A stretch of 64,000 nt of DNA, from assembly GCF_020216025.1 (NCBI RefSeq), contig NZ_JAIWNC010000040.1, positions 1 through 64,000 on the forward strand, in the 5' to 3' direction. Source of the stretch: Jidongwangia harbinensis. GTDB lineage: Bacteria; Actinomycetota; Actinomycetes; Mycobacteriales; Micromonosporaceae. Shown here in pieces: positions 50,711 to 59,248 of the stretch. The notes beneath the pieces are model-generated. The model ran no database searches. It saw only the letters and a list, made by a program, of their open reading frames with translations, and was not told where the DNA came from. The position numbers and the translations under genes are program-made. Each line of letters opens with the position of its first letter. Position 1 is the stretch's first letter.

Positions 50711-53363
50711 TTACTTGCGTAGCGCGGAGCCGGACGACTGACACGTACCAGTGCAGTCGGGTAGCCCCGACGCATTGCTGCGCCGGGCCCCCTCAGAACC
50801 GTGCGTGCAACTCGTCGCGGCACACGGCTCAAGCAAGCCGCTGGGGCGATTTCTGGAGTGCAGTGGGTGCTGGTTCCTGCTGTCCGTTGGTGGTTCGGCG
50901 GAGGCAGGAGGAGTGAACGAGTCGGGTCTCGTCCGGCAGGCCTTTCCCGTGGAGGCGATGATTTGCCTGGTGATCGCCTTGCGGGTGGTGCGGTGCCACT
51001 GTTCCCACTCGCGTGGGGTTTGTGGCTCGCGGTCGGCGTGCAGCAGCAACTCACCGCAGATCGGGCAGGACCCGTGCTGCCTGCGGAGCAGGTGCAGGGT
51101 TCTGCGGTCGAGCAGCGGTCTGTTCTTGCTGCGCCGTTCGGCCCAGTAGGCGGCCTGGGCGGGGTCGTCCGGAGACGCGTCCCCGCGGACCAGGCTGTGC
51201 CGGACGATCTTCGTCCAGGCGAACTTGGGGAGGTAAGCGCCGCTGGTGCGGTCGCCGAACACCCACCGGTCCTGCCTGTCCGAGTTATACCGGCCGAAGT
51301 ACCTGTTAACGATCCAGGGCTTCGGCTTGTGGGGATGACTGTGGCAGGCCCACTTGTAGGTGAGCCGCCACAGGTGCACGTCCAGCGCGGCGAACACGAT
51401 GGACGATGCTGCCCCTCGGTAGTAATTCGCCCAGCCCCGCACGATCGGGTTGATCTTCGCGAGGACAGTCGCCGGGTTCGAGCCGCGCAGGGCCCGAAAC
51501 TCGGCGGACAGGCGATGCCTGACTCGTTTGACGGCGGCCTTGCTGGGTTTCATCAGGAGCTTGCCGTTGCGTCGGCGGGCGGTGAACCCGAGGAAATCGA
51601 ACCCCTCGTCGAGGTGGACGATTCTCGTCTTGTCCTCGTTGAAGGTTAGACCCCTCGGTGCCAGCCATGCGGCGAGCCGCGTTTTGACGTCTTCGGCCTG
51701 CTGCTTGGAGTAGCAGAGGGCGACCATGTCATCGGCGTATCTGATCAGCGAAGGGGAGCCCCGTTTCGTCCGCTGCGGATCGCTGCGTTCGTGACGGACT
51801 CCTGCCGCCTCTTCCAGCCCATGCAACGCGATATTCAACAGCAGAGGACTGATCACCCCGCCTTGCGGAGTTCCCGCATCAGTGGGAGCGAATCCTTTGC
51901 CTTTCTCGAACACGCCCGCTTTCAACCAGCCCCGGATCTGGGGACGGCCGGGAAATCCCCGATCGTGGCGAGTAGACGGTCGTGGTCGATTCTGTCGAAT
52001 GCTGCGGTGAGGTCCGCGTCCAGCACCCACACACGTTGCGCGGTCGCGCCGCACGCGGTCACGTGGATGACTTGGATCGCGTCCTGGCAGCTGCGGCCCG
52101 GCCGGAACCCGTAACTCTTGGGCTCGAATCGGGCCTCCCATTCGGGTTCCAGTGCGTTACGGTGCCGCGCCTGGTGGACGCGGTCCGAGATGACCGGGAT
52201 GCCGAGTGGTCGCTGTTTCCCATTGGCTTTCGGAATGTATACCCGCTTGACCGCGAGCGGCATGAACGTCTGTGCGGTGCGATGGGTCTGTTCCGCCCGG
52301 TTCATGCGTGCCGGGGAGGTCAGTGCGACCTTCCCGTCGATGCCCGCCGTCGCGCGTCCAGCGTTGCGCTGCGCGACCTGGCGCATGCTGACCAGCGTGT
52401 TGGACCAGCTGCGCAGCATCAGTTTCTGCAGGTTCCTGACCTTCGGCCAGTCACCGTCCTTCGTCGCCTTGAAGATCCTGCCTCGTAGCCGCCGTACGTT
52501 CTCCTCATGGCGTCGCCAGGCAACGTTGTCCCATGGTGGAGAGTCGTCCTCAGGTCCGTTCACTCCGAGGGCCGCCATCGCAATATCTAAAGCGAAAGCC
52601 GTCATCTGTGTCTAACTTGTCCTTCGGCTCGAATGGTTCCGCTGCATTGTCGTCAAAGGCTCACCCGCCACACGTCAGCCTGCTTTCGCAGCCGGGCACC
52701 AGGCTCGGTATCCGGCCAGTTATACGGCGACGACCGGTCGGAGGACCGGTTGATGATGCCGCCGCTTTCCTGTTACCTTTCAGTCACCGGCATTCGCTTC
52801 TTGGGCGTCCTGTTCCCGTCCCGGAGTTGAACTCTCCTCACGGTCGGCCTACCACAGAAAATCCTGCGGACCGTAACGGGGTTTCCACGTTCCACACGCG
52901 TGAGACACGGCCGGGTCGGGTGCCCTCTTAACCCCGGAGGCGACGGTATCCACACGACCGTCGATGAGTCCTCGGTCGTCGTCTGCCGACTTCCAGCGGC
53001 CAGCCTCTTTGTCTCCCCGGCATTACTGTCCGACCCGGAGAGTTGCCGTGACGAGGCATCAACGAGGGTTCACCATATTCACCCTTTCGGCCTTCCCCTC
53101 ACCTGTGACACCCAGTCGGAATAGGTGCCCTTGGGCTTTTCCCTGAGCTTCGCACCCGGCGATTACTCGCCACGCACGTCAGGGCGGGGACCGGTCTGGA
53201 GATACTGACCGGGAGCTACGTCTCGGGCATCAAACCCGACCTCCAATCGACGTACTCACTCACTTCGTGCGACCTCGTGTCGCACCTCATCTCGGCAGAT
53301 CCGTGCGTCGATCATGCAGCTCGAGCAGCCACCGTTGAACGAAGCGTGAGGACCTCGGGTCAT
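50711..53363 (-). CDS. 40-aa Cys-rich ORF split by the group II intron (exons 53286-53363 and 50711-50755)
   Basis: Exon 1 runs from ATG 53363, with GAGGGTGG 4 bp upstream, through 26 codons to GAG at 53286. Removing the intron joins it in phase to TGC at 50755 and 13 further codons, with TAA at 50711. The product starts MTRGPHASFNGGCSSC and ends CTGTCQSSGSALRK, with Cys at 13, 16, 23, 27 and 31. Exon boundaries rest on the intron ends and the EBS1/IBS1 match. Whether the peptide is expressed is unknown; it could be a small metal-binding or modified peptide, or a chance ORF. No maturation enzyme is recognised beside it. Confidence 0.35.
50794..50830 (-). ncRNA. group II intron domain V
   Basis: Read on the minus strand the hairpin starts GAGCCGTGTGCCGCG and closes with GCACGCACGGTTCTG. 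It contains the AGC catalytic triad and the bulged helix typical of domain V. Domain VI and the 3' splice site follow within 40 bp. Confidence 0.85.
50829..52605 (-). pseudogene. group II intron reverse transcriptase/maturase, frameshifted
   Basis: From ATG 52605 the first frame gives the fingers region (RRLRGRIFKATKDGDWPKVR, VKRVYIPKANGKQRPLGIP, WEARFEPKSYGFRPGRSCQD, VWVLDADLTAAFDRIDHDRL). Near 51940 one base is missing and the reading continues GWLKAGVFEKGKGFAPTDAG, GTPQGGVISPLLLNIALHGL and the catalytic SLIRYADDMVALC. The maturase/thumb section follows (ANYYRGAASSIVFAAL), then an HNH-like CPICGELLL. A second shift near 50940 restores TRLVHSSCLRRTTNGQQEP, ending at 50829 just before domain V. 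All catalytic motifs remain, so only indels separate it from function. Confidence 0.85.
52963..52968 (-). other. EBS1 candidate of the group II intron
   Basis: CTCATC on the intron strand is the exact complement of GATGAG, the last six bases of exon 1. It lies about 320 bases into the intron, within the range expected for domain I. Confidence 0.55.
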
Positions 53364-53409
53364 CGGTCCACCCTCATCGCCGCCATGTCGACGACAGCGG
53401 CAACAAGCC

Positions 53410-53690
53410 GGCCGCGATCTTGAACCTGTCGTTTCCCATCTCCTACCCCACCAGCGGCACCCCGGCCGGCTTCCGTCTGGCGTCCGGCCTGGCCTCCTCG
53501 ACGCACGGCGACGCCTTCCTGGTCTGGGACAACCGCGCCCTCGGCAACGCGTCAAGAACTGCCTGGTGCAGAAGGCGAAGTGCAACACCCACGGCGACTT
53601 CTATGTCGTCCTCCCGACAGGTCGCTTGCCAGACGGCGTCTTCCGCGGCTATCAAAACGAGACAGGAGGGCTTGCAACGACTACGAAATC
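53410..53690 (+). pseudogene. remnant of a protein-coding gene (frameshifted)
   Basis: One plus-strand frame gives NLSFPISYPTSGTPAGFRLA, SSTHGDAFLVWDNRALGN. After a shift near 53545 another gives KNCLVQKAKCNTHGDFYVVL and LPDGVFRGYQNETGG. The two parts read as one beta-rich, cysteine-containing domain of unknown family. It overlaps the opposite-strand exon 1 region only upstream of its start. It looks like a decayed gene fragment lying before the hydrolase gene. Confidence 0.45.
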
Positions 53691-53698
53691 AGGCCGCC

Positions 53699-54886
53699 AT
53701 GCCGCTCGTTTTCGTGCACGGAGTCTCTAACCGCTGGAGTGCGGACTACACCCGGGGTATCGCGGCCCGCGACGCGTTGTTCCGCGAGTTCCTGCTGCGC
53801 GACCACCGCCCGGCCGACGGCCGCGCGGTCGCGATCCGCAATCCCTACTGGGGCGGCTTCGGCGGACGCCTTCATTGGGGCGGCGCCTCGGTCCCCCGCG
53901 ACGACTTCGAAAGCCTCGGCGCGGAGGACACCGCCTATGCCGAGATGTATGTGGCGGCCGATCCGGACGGCAGCGCGACCACCCCGGCCGAGGTCGTGCT
54001 GGCCGTCGCCCGGCGCTCGTTGCCCGACGCCGTCGACCTGCTTTGGTCAGCCGCAGCCCTCGGCGAGCGCGACGAGGCAGGCGAGCTGGCGGAGCTGGCC
54101 GGACCGGCGTACCGCTACGCCCGGAGCAAACCCCACCCGGACTGGGTCGACACGATCCGCACCGATCAGGAGCTGGTCACCCGGCTGGAGCAGGAGATCG
54201 CGACTGCCAGCGACGGCTCGCCGGCCGCGGCGGCCTCGGATTCGGAATACGAGTCACTGGGCCTCGGACCCGGATGGAACGCCGTCCGGCGCGGCCTGGG
54301 ACGGCTGCGCTCGGCGGTGCCCAACTACGTGGGCCGGCGAGCCGCCGACAAGATCCGGTCGGTCGCCGTCCCGCCGGTCACCGGCTTCCTCGGTGACGTG
54401 TTCGTCTATCTACACGAGCAGCACGGCGTGGCCCGTCCCATCGGCGAACTGGTCGAGGTTGACCTGCGCGCGGCCGCCGCCGAGCGCACTCCGGCCGACC
54501 CGTTCGTCGTGGTCGCGCACAGCATGGGCGGCAATATTGTCTACGACGTCCTCACCTCGACAGGCGCCGACGTCGAGGTCGACCTGCTGGTCACCGTGGG
54601 CAGCCAGGTCGGCTTCTTCGAGGAGCTCAAGCTGTTCCGCGCCAGCAACCGGGCCGTTCCGGGCGACGACCCGAAGCGCAAGCTCCCGCGGCCACCGGCC
54701 GTGCGGCGCTGGATTAACATCTTCGACTACAGCGACCTGCTCGGCTTCGAGGTCGGCTCGATCATCGACGGCGTGGTCGACTACTCGTACCGCACCGACT
54801 CCCCCCTGCGCGCGCACGGCCAGTACTTCCTCCAGCCGAGCTTCCACGAGCGGCTCGCCGAGCGGGCCGGGGCGAACGACGGATGA
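53699..54886 (+). CDS. alpha/beta hydrolase, lipase/esterase-like
   Basis: From ATG 53699 the 395-aa protein opens PLVFVHGVSNRW, where FVHGV supplies the oxyanion loop. The nucleophile is Ser275 in VVAHSMGGNIVYDVL, the G-x-S-x-G-type elbow with Ala-His before Ser. A following strand is LLVTVGSQVGF, and a late Asp (NIFDYSDLLGF) and His (RAHGQYF) are candidate partners. Helical lid-like insertions occupy residues 60-250. Such serine hydrolases may cleave lipids or proteins. It is the first cistron of the caspase cassette, overlapping the next by ATGA. The frame continues 93 codons further upstream, but there it covers the remnant gene. Confidence 0.8.
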   Translation: MPLVFVHGVSNRWSADYTRGIAARDALFREFLLRDHRPADGRAVAIRNPYWGGFGGRLHWGGASVPRDDFESLGAEDTAYAEMYVAADPDGSATTPAEVVLAVARRSLPDAVDLLWSAAALGERDEAGELAELAGPAYRYARSKPHPDWVDTIRTDQELVTRLEQEIATASDGSPAAAASDSEYESLGLGPGWNAVRRGLGRLRSAVPNYVGRRAADKIRSVAVPPVTGFLGDVFVYLHEQHGVARPIGELVEVDLRAAAAERTPADPFVVVAHSMGGNIVYDVLTSTGADVEVDLLVTVGSQVGFFEELKLFRASNRAVPGDDPKRKLPRPPAVRRWINIFDYSDLLGFEVGSIIDGVVDYSYRTDSPLRAHGQYFLQPSFHERLAERAGANDG

Positions 54887-56013
54887 CGCTCGTGATCGAC
54901 GCTGGGCGCGATGGCCCCCGGGTCCACCTGCTGGCCATCGGCGTCGGCGCCTACCGGCATCTGCCGGGCGGGGCCGACCCGGTCCCGCACGACACCTTCG
55001 GGCTGCGCCAGCTGACGGGGCCACCCCATGCGGCCATGGCCTTCACCGATTTCGTGGTGTCGGGCCTCAACCATCCGGGCGCCCGGCTGGGCACCGTCGA
55101 GGTCCTGCTCTCCCCGCCGGCCGAACACGTCGACCCAGTCGAGGGCGAGATCCGGGTGGGCGTCCCCAACCTGGCCAACACCATCGCCGCGTTCGAGGCA
55201 TGGTACGAGCGGTGCGACAGCCACGAGGGCAACGTGGCGCTGTTCTACTTCTGCGGCCACGGCGTGCAGAAGGAGTCGCCTTACCTGCTGCTCGAGGACT
55301 TCGGACAGTCCCGGCTGGCGATGATGCGCAACAGCGTCGACATCATGGCGACCTACACCGGCATGGCCGCCTGCCAGGCCCGCAGCCAGTACTTCTTCGT
55401 CGACGCCTGCCGCGAGATCCCACAGCAATTCCTGGAGAATCTCGGCGGCGCCGGGCACGTGCTCAAGGACCCCGAGGTGGTCAGCGACGACCGCGACGGC
55501 GCCCTGCTGTTCGGCGCCTCGGGCGGCCACAAGGCCTACGGGCGGCCGGGGCAGGCAACGCGGTTCACCGAAGCGCTCATCCGCAGCCTCGAAGGGCTGG
55601 GCGCCCGGCCGGACAACGGGCGCTGGGTGGTCGACTTCCCCGGTCTTCAGCGGGCCGTCACCACCGTGCTGCGCCTCGGCGACCCGGCCGCCCCGGTCCA
55701 GCGCCCGCAGTCCTTCGGCGCGGTGGGCGACGGCATCGTCCAGGTCTGCGCGCAGCCACCGTACGTGCCGCTGCGCGTGAGCTGCTGGCCGCCCGAGGCG
55801 GTCGGGCGGCCGGGCACGACGGTTCTGCTCGAGTCGCTGTCGCAGGCGGCCGAGCCGGTCACCCCCACGGCCCGCGACGGCGGGTGGGACGCCGACGTCC
55901 GGGCCGACATGTACCGCCTCGCCGTGCAGGCTGGGCCGCCCTATCGCGGGGCGGTGGCGCAGGTGGGCGCCTGGCCGCCCTGGGCCACAGCGGAAGTGTC
56001 GGTGGCGCCGTGA
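54883..56013 (+). CDS. caspase-like (C14) protease
   Basis: The 376-aa protein has a caspase/metacaspase fold: VHLLAIGVGAYRHLPGG at the first strand, LFYFCGHGVQKESPYLLLED with His126, and SQYFFVDACREIPQQF with Cys176, the catalytic dyad. DGALLFGASGGHKAYG and TRFTEALIRSLEG follow as in the p10-like part, residues 190-240. Residues ~285-376 are a beta-rich tail. Bacterial caspases cleave after Arg/Lys or Asp and often execute cell death or activate partner toxins. Its stop overlaps the following GTG start (GTGA). It is probably activated by a partner of the cassette. Confidence 0.88.
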   Translation: MTLVIDAGRDGPRVHLLAIGVGAYRHLPGGADPVPHDTFGLRQLTGPPHAAMAFTDFVVSGLNHPGARLGTVEVLLSPPAEHVDPVEGEIRVGVPNLANTIAAFEAWYERCDSHEGNVALFYFCGHGVQKESPYLLLEDFGQSRLAMMRNSVDIMATYTGMAACQARSQYFFVDACREIPQQFLENLGGAGHVLKDPEVVSDDRDGALLFGASGGHKAYGRPGQATRFTEALIRSLEGLGARPDNGRWVVDFPGLQRAVTTVLRLGDPAAPVQRPQSFGAVGDGIVQVCAQPPYVPLRVSCWPPEAVGRPGTTVLLESLSQAAEPVTPTARDGGWDADVRADMYRLAVQAGPPYRGAVAQVGAWPPWATAEVSVAP

Positions 56014-57134
56014 CCGGCGACGGACTGCTGCGGGTCTCGCTGCGACCCGACCACCTGCCGCCCGAGGCGGTGCTCGCGGCCGAGGTTATCGACACGCGTA
56101 CGGCGGAGACCACGACCATGCCGATGCCGGTGGGCGGATCCCAGGAGCTGCGGTTGCCGCCCGGCACCTACGTCGTGCGGGCGGCGCTCTCCTCGGGCGA
56201 GATCGTCGCCCGGACCGCCGATGTGGACGCCGACGCGCTCACTTCCGTGACACTTCAGGTAGTCCGGCCGACCGGCGCACCCACCAAGGGCGGCGAGGCC
56301 GAGCCAGCCTTGCGGGTGTGGGCCCGGCTCTGGCACGGGACGGAGACCACGCCCCTTCCGGTCGACGCGGAAACGGCCTGGGCGAAGACCACCGAACACG
56401 TAGCGGAGGTGAAGCTGAACGACGCCGAGCTGATCCAGGTGGGCGGCCCCGGTGTCGCGTGGCGCTTCGTCTGCCTGCCGCCGGCGCCGCGCTGCGTGCT
56501 GACGCTCGCCCGGGTGCGCGCCAGGGGCGATGTCGACGACGGCGTCCGGGTCCGGGCCTGGAGCCCCGACCCGACGGCCCGGGCCATGCTGAGCTATCTG
56601 TCGTCGGGCCAGCTCGACCAGGCCCAGGTCGTGGCCGGTGATCTCGAGGACCAGGCGCTGCGGCTCTTCCGCGACAAGGTGCAACGGCCGGACGGGGCGG
56701 CCGTCGCCGGCTATCTGCTGCTGCGGTTGCACCGCATCGACCGGCTCGGGGACTGGCCGGACAACTTCGCGCGGTGGTTCGGGTGGCTCCCCGACGCGCA
56801 CATCATCCACGCGTGGCAGTTGCTCCGGGAACGCGGTCTGCCGCGCGGGGAACTCGCCCGCCGCCGGCTACTCTCCGCCGCCGAGGCCGGGATCCCCCGC
56901 TACACCGAGGGCCTGGGACTGCTCCTCGAAGGACTGCGCATGTTCGCCGGCAGCGACCGGCACGACCGGCCGGTGGCGTCGGCGCTCGCGACGGTACGGG
57001 CCTACGCGAGCGCCTGCGACTGGAGCGCGCCGCAGACGGTCTACTGGGGCCGACGGCCCGACCAGCCCTCGCTGACCCGGCATGAGGGCGAGGTGGCCGC
57101 GGGCGGCGTGACCCAGTTCTGGGTCGGCGTCTAA
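56010..57134 (+). CDS. beta-sandwich plus helical protein of the caspase cassette
   Basis: The 374-aa product starts at GTG 56010. Residues 1-80 look like a beta-sandwich (LRVSLRPDHLPPEAVLAAEV, LRLPPGTYVVRAALSSGEI), similar to PEGA or transthyretin-like folds. After a middle beta section the C-terminal half is helical (LSYLSSGQLDQAQVVAGDLE, VAGYLLLRLHRIDRL, WFGWLPDAHIIHAWQLLRER) and resembles adaptor repeats. No enzyme motif is visible. Its place between the two caspase genes suggests a scaffold or sensor. Ends 92 bp before the next gene. Confidence 0.7.
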   Translation: MTGDGLLRVSLRPDHLPPEAVLAAEVIDTRTAETTTMPMPVGGSQELRLPPGTYVVRAALSSGEIVARTADVDADALTSVTLQVVRPTGAPTKGGEAEPALRVWARLWHGTETTPLPVDAETAWAKTTEHVAEVKLNDAELIQVGGPGVAWRFVCLPPAPRCVLTLARVRARGDVDDGVRVRAWSPDPTARAMLSYLSSGQLDQAQVVAGDLEDQALRLFRDKVQRPDGAAVAGYLLLRLHRIDRLGDWPDNFARWFGWLPDAHIIHAWQLLRERGLPRGELARRRLLSAAEAGIPRYTEGLGLLLEGLRMFAGSDRHDRPVASALATVRAYASACDWSAPQTVYWGRRPDQPSLTRHEGEVAAGGVTQFWVGV

Positions 57135-57226
57135 CGTCTGTCGGGTCCCCGATCCGACAAGCCCGCCCGCCGTTCGCCGACTTATGCTGAGGCCGGAGCC
57201 GAAGCCGACGGCGAAACGGCAGCATC

Positions 57227-59248
57227 ATGAATGACGAGCGATACCGAGCACTGCTCATCGGGAACTGGGAATACATAGACCCGGACAAGGTCCTGCTTCC
57301 GCTCAACGGGCCACCGAACGATCTCGTCGTGATCCGCGAGGCGTTGACGCATCCGGAATATGGGCTGTTCCGGGACCAGGACATCACCGTCGAGGCTAAT
57401 ATCACCTCGCAGGAGATGGGCCGGCGACTGCACAGCTTCGTCCAGGGTGGGCGGCCGACCGACCGTCTGCTGATCTACTTCTCCGGCCACGGCGAGCGGC
57501 TGGGACGACAGCAGCTGGGGTTGTGCGGCGTCGACGTGGAATACAGCCAGCGCGAGGTCGACGCCTTCGACGCCGACCGGCTCCGGCAGTGGATCAAGAC
57601 CTACAACACGTCGTCCTCCACCGTCGTCATCCTCGACTGCTGCTACGCCGGGCAGTACAAGAGCGGCTTCAACGAGGACATTTTGGCCGAGTCGTTCGGC
57701 ACGGGAACGGCCGTGCTCTCCAGCGGTGGCAACGAACCCTCCCGCGACGGCGACCACCAGGACGACCCGAGCCCGTTCACCGCGGCCCTGGCCCGGATTC
57801 TCACCGACCCCGACGTGCTGAGCGGCGAGAGCGGCTACGTCAACACCGAGGACGTCTATCGGGCCCTGACCAGTTTCGAGCCCAAACTCCTGCCGCCGCC
57901 CCGGCGCAACCTGCAGGCGCAGGGATCCATCCCGCTGGCCCGGCGCGCCCGGGCCGAGCAGGAGGCGGCCGACCGGATGACGCTACGCGGCTACGACAAA
58001 CACCTGACGGTGGAGACGATCGACCTGGTGTTCCGCGACGGCGCGGTGACGACGGCCCCGAAGTCCGCCGACGAGCCGGCCGGTGATCTGACCCTACTCG
58101 ATCCCAACCGGCAGGCGGCGATCCGGCGACTGGCCACCCTCGCCGACACCCTGGCCCACAGCGCCGACTACGCCACGGATCCGCGCTGGCGGCACGCCGT
58201 CAGGAAGGCCTGGCAGTGCATCGGCGCCAACCTCTATGACTCGGCCTTCCCGCCGTCCCTGCAGGAGAAGATCGCTTCCTACAGCGCCGACTCCGGCGGC
58301 CGGCTTTTCAAGATCCGGCTGCGGTACGAGGACGAGGCGGCCCGTCGCCTGGAGCGCTATCCGTGGGAGTACATCCAGGCCAGACCGGGCCCGGGCACGG
58401 TCCCGCCCGAGGGCGACTCACCGGTCCAGTCGGCGTCGCTGCCCCTCGCCCTGCGGCCGGGGTTGCTCGTCGAGCGGGTGAGCGGTGAGGGCCTGCAGCC
58501 GTCCGACCGCACCGCACGGCGCCGCACCGGGCTCAAGCCCAACGTGGGTCTACTCAACGCCCTCCCGGAGCCGTTCTCCCGGCTGGCGCTGCGCACCGAA
58601 CGGGAACTGGAGGCGATCCCCGGCCTGGATCTGCTGGTGCGCTTCCACGGTGGCGAGGCGACGTGGTGGAAGCTGCTCGACGGATTGAGCAGCCAGCTGA
58701 GCCATCTGGTGCTGTTCGCGCCCATCCGCCGCATCCGCGACGGCTCCGCCCAGATTGGATTCGCCCATCCGTCGGCCGACGCCGACTGGGTGCCGGTCGA
58801 CCGCCTCGTCCGGGAACTACGCGACCAGCGCCCGCTGGAGAGCCTGACCGTCGTCACCTTCCCCGTCGCCCCGGGGCACGACGTCATCCGCGGCACCTTT
58901 CAGATCGCGCAGGCGCTCAACCTCAGCGGCATCCGGCCGGTCGTGTTCGTGTGCCACCTGCCCGGCTTCGAGCGCTCGGCCGAGCAGTACGACAGCGCGG
59001 GGCCGCAGACCTTCCCCGGGTTGCTGCTGCACGCGCTGAGCGAGGGCAAGCCGCTGGACCGCAGTGTCCACTACGCGCGCGACCGGGTTATGCGCCGCAA
59101 CGCGGCCGATTTCGAGGCGCTGTTCGGGGTGCCCGGCTACTACTCGGAGCTCCAGCCCGCCGCGACGCCGGTTGCGGCGACGTCGATCGGCGCCGCCACC
59201 GGCTCGGGGTGGCGTATGACGGCCGGGAAGCCGCGGGGTGTGAGATGA
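57227..59248 (+). CDS. caspase-like protease fused to a degenerate CHAT domain
   Basis: The 673-aa protein has an N-terminal caspase domain: YRALLIGNWEYIDPDKVLLP, LLIYFSGHGERLGRQQLGLC with His88, and TVVILDCCYAGQYKSG with Cys138/139 (Cys139 by analogy with metacaspases). After a linker, residues ~330-650 follow the CHAT plan: GANLYDSAFPPSLQEKI, IRLRYEDEAARRLERYPWEY and ALRTERELEAIPGLDLLVRF. Where CHAT proteases have a His (HFSGHG) it reads LSHLVLFAPIRRI, and where they have Cys it reads VVFVCHLPGFE, so the dyad appears lost. The pseudo-CHAT part may sense or bind a partner. Stop overlaps the TPR gene start (ATGA). Confidence 0.82.
   Translation: MNDERYRALLIGNWEYIDPDKVLLPLNGPPNDLVVIREALTHPEYGLFRDQDITVEANITSQEMGRRLHSFVQGGRPTDRLLIYFSGHGERLGRQQLGLCGVDVEYSQREVDAFDADRLRQWIKTYNTSSSTVVILDCCYAGQYKSGFNEDILAESFGTGTAVLSSGGNEPSRDGDHQDDPSPFTAALARILTDPDVLSGESGYVNTEDVYRALTSFEPKLLPPPRRNLQAQGSIPLARRARAEQEAADRMTLRGYDKHLTVETIDLVFRDGAVTTAPKSADEPAGDLTLLDPNRQAAIRRLATLADTLAHSADYATDPRWRHAVRKAWQCIGANLYDSAFPPSLQEKIASYSADSGGRLFKIRLRYEDEAARRLERYPWEYIQARPGPGTVPPEGDSPVQSASLPLALRPGLLVERVSGEGLQPSDRTARRRTGLKPNVGLLNALPEPFSRLALRTERELEAIPGLDLLVRFHGGEATWWKLLDGLSSQLSHLVLFAPIRRIRDGSAQIGFAHPSADADWVPVDRLVRELRDQRPLESLTVVTFPVAPGHDVIRGTFQIAQALNLSGIRPVVFVCHLPGFERSAEQYDSAGPQTFPGLLLHALSEGKPLDRSVHYARDRVMRRNAADFEALFGVPGYYSELQPAATPVAATSIGAATGSGWRMTAGKPRGVR

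Larger units (their letters stand above)
50756..53285 (-). mobile_element. group II intron
   Basis: The intron begins GTGCGACACGAGG at 53285 (the GTGYG consensus) and ends in CCCGAC at 50756. Domain V lies at 50794-50830, and the reverse transcriptase gene is in domain IV. The six bases before the 5' splice site (IBS1, GATGAG, 53291-53286) are complementary to CTCATC read at 52968-52963 within domain I (EBS1 candidate), which supports the boundary. Total length 2,530 bp. The encoded protein is frameshifted at two places, so mobility and assisted splicing are probably lost unless supplied in trans. Confidence 0.85.
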
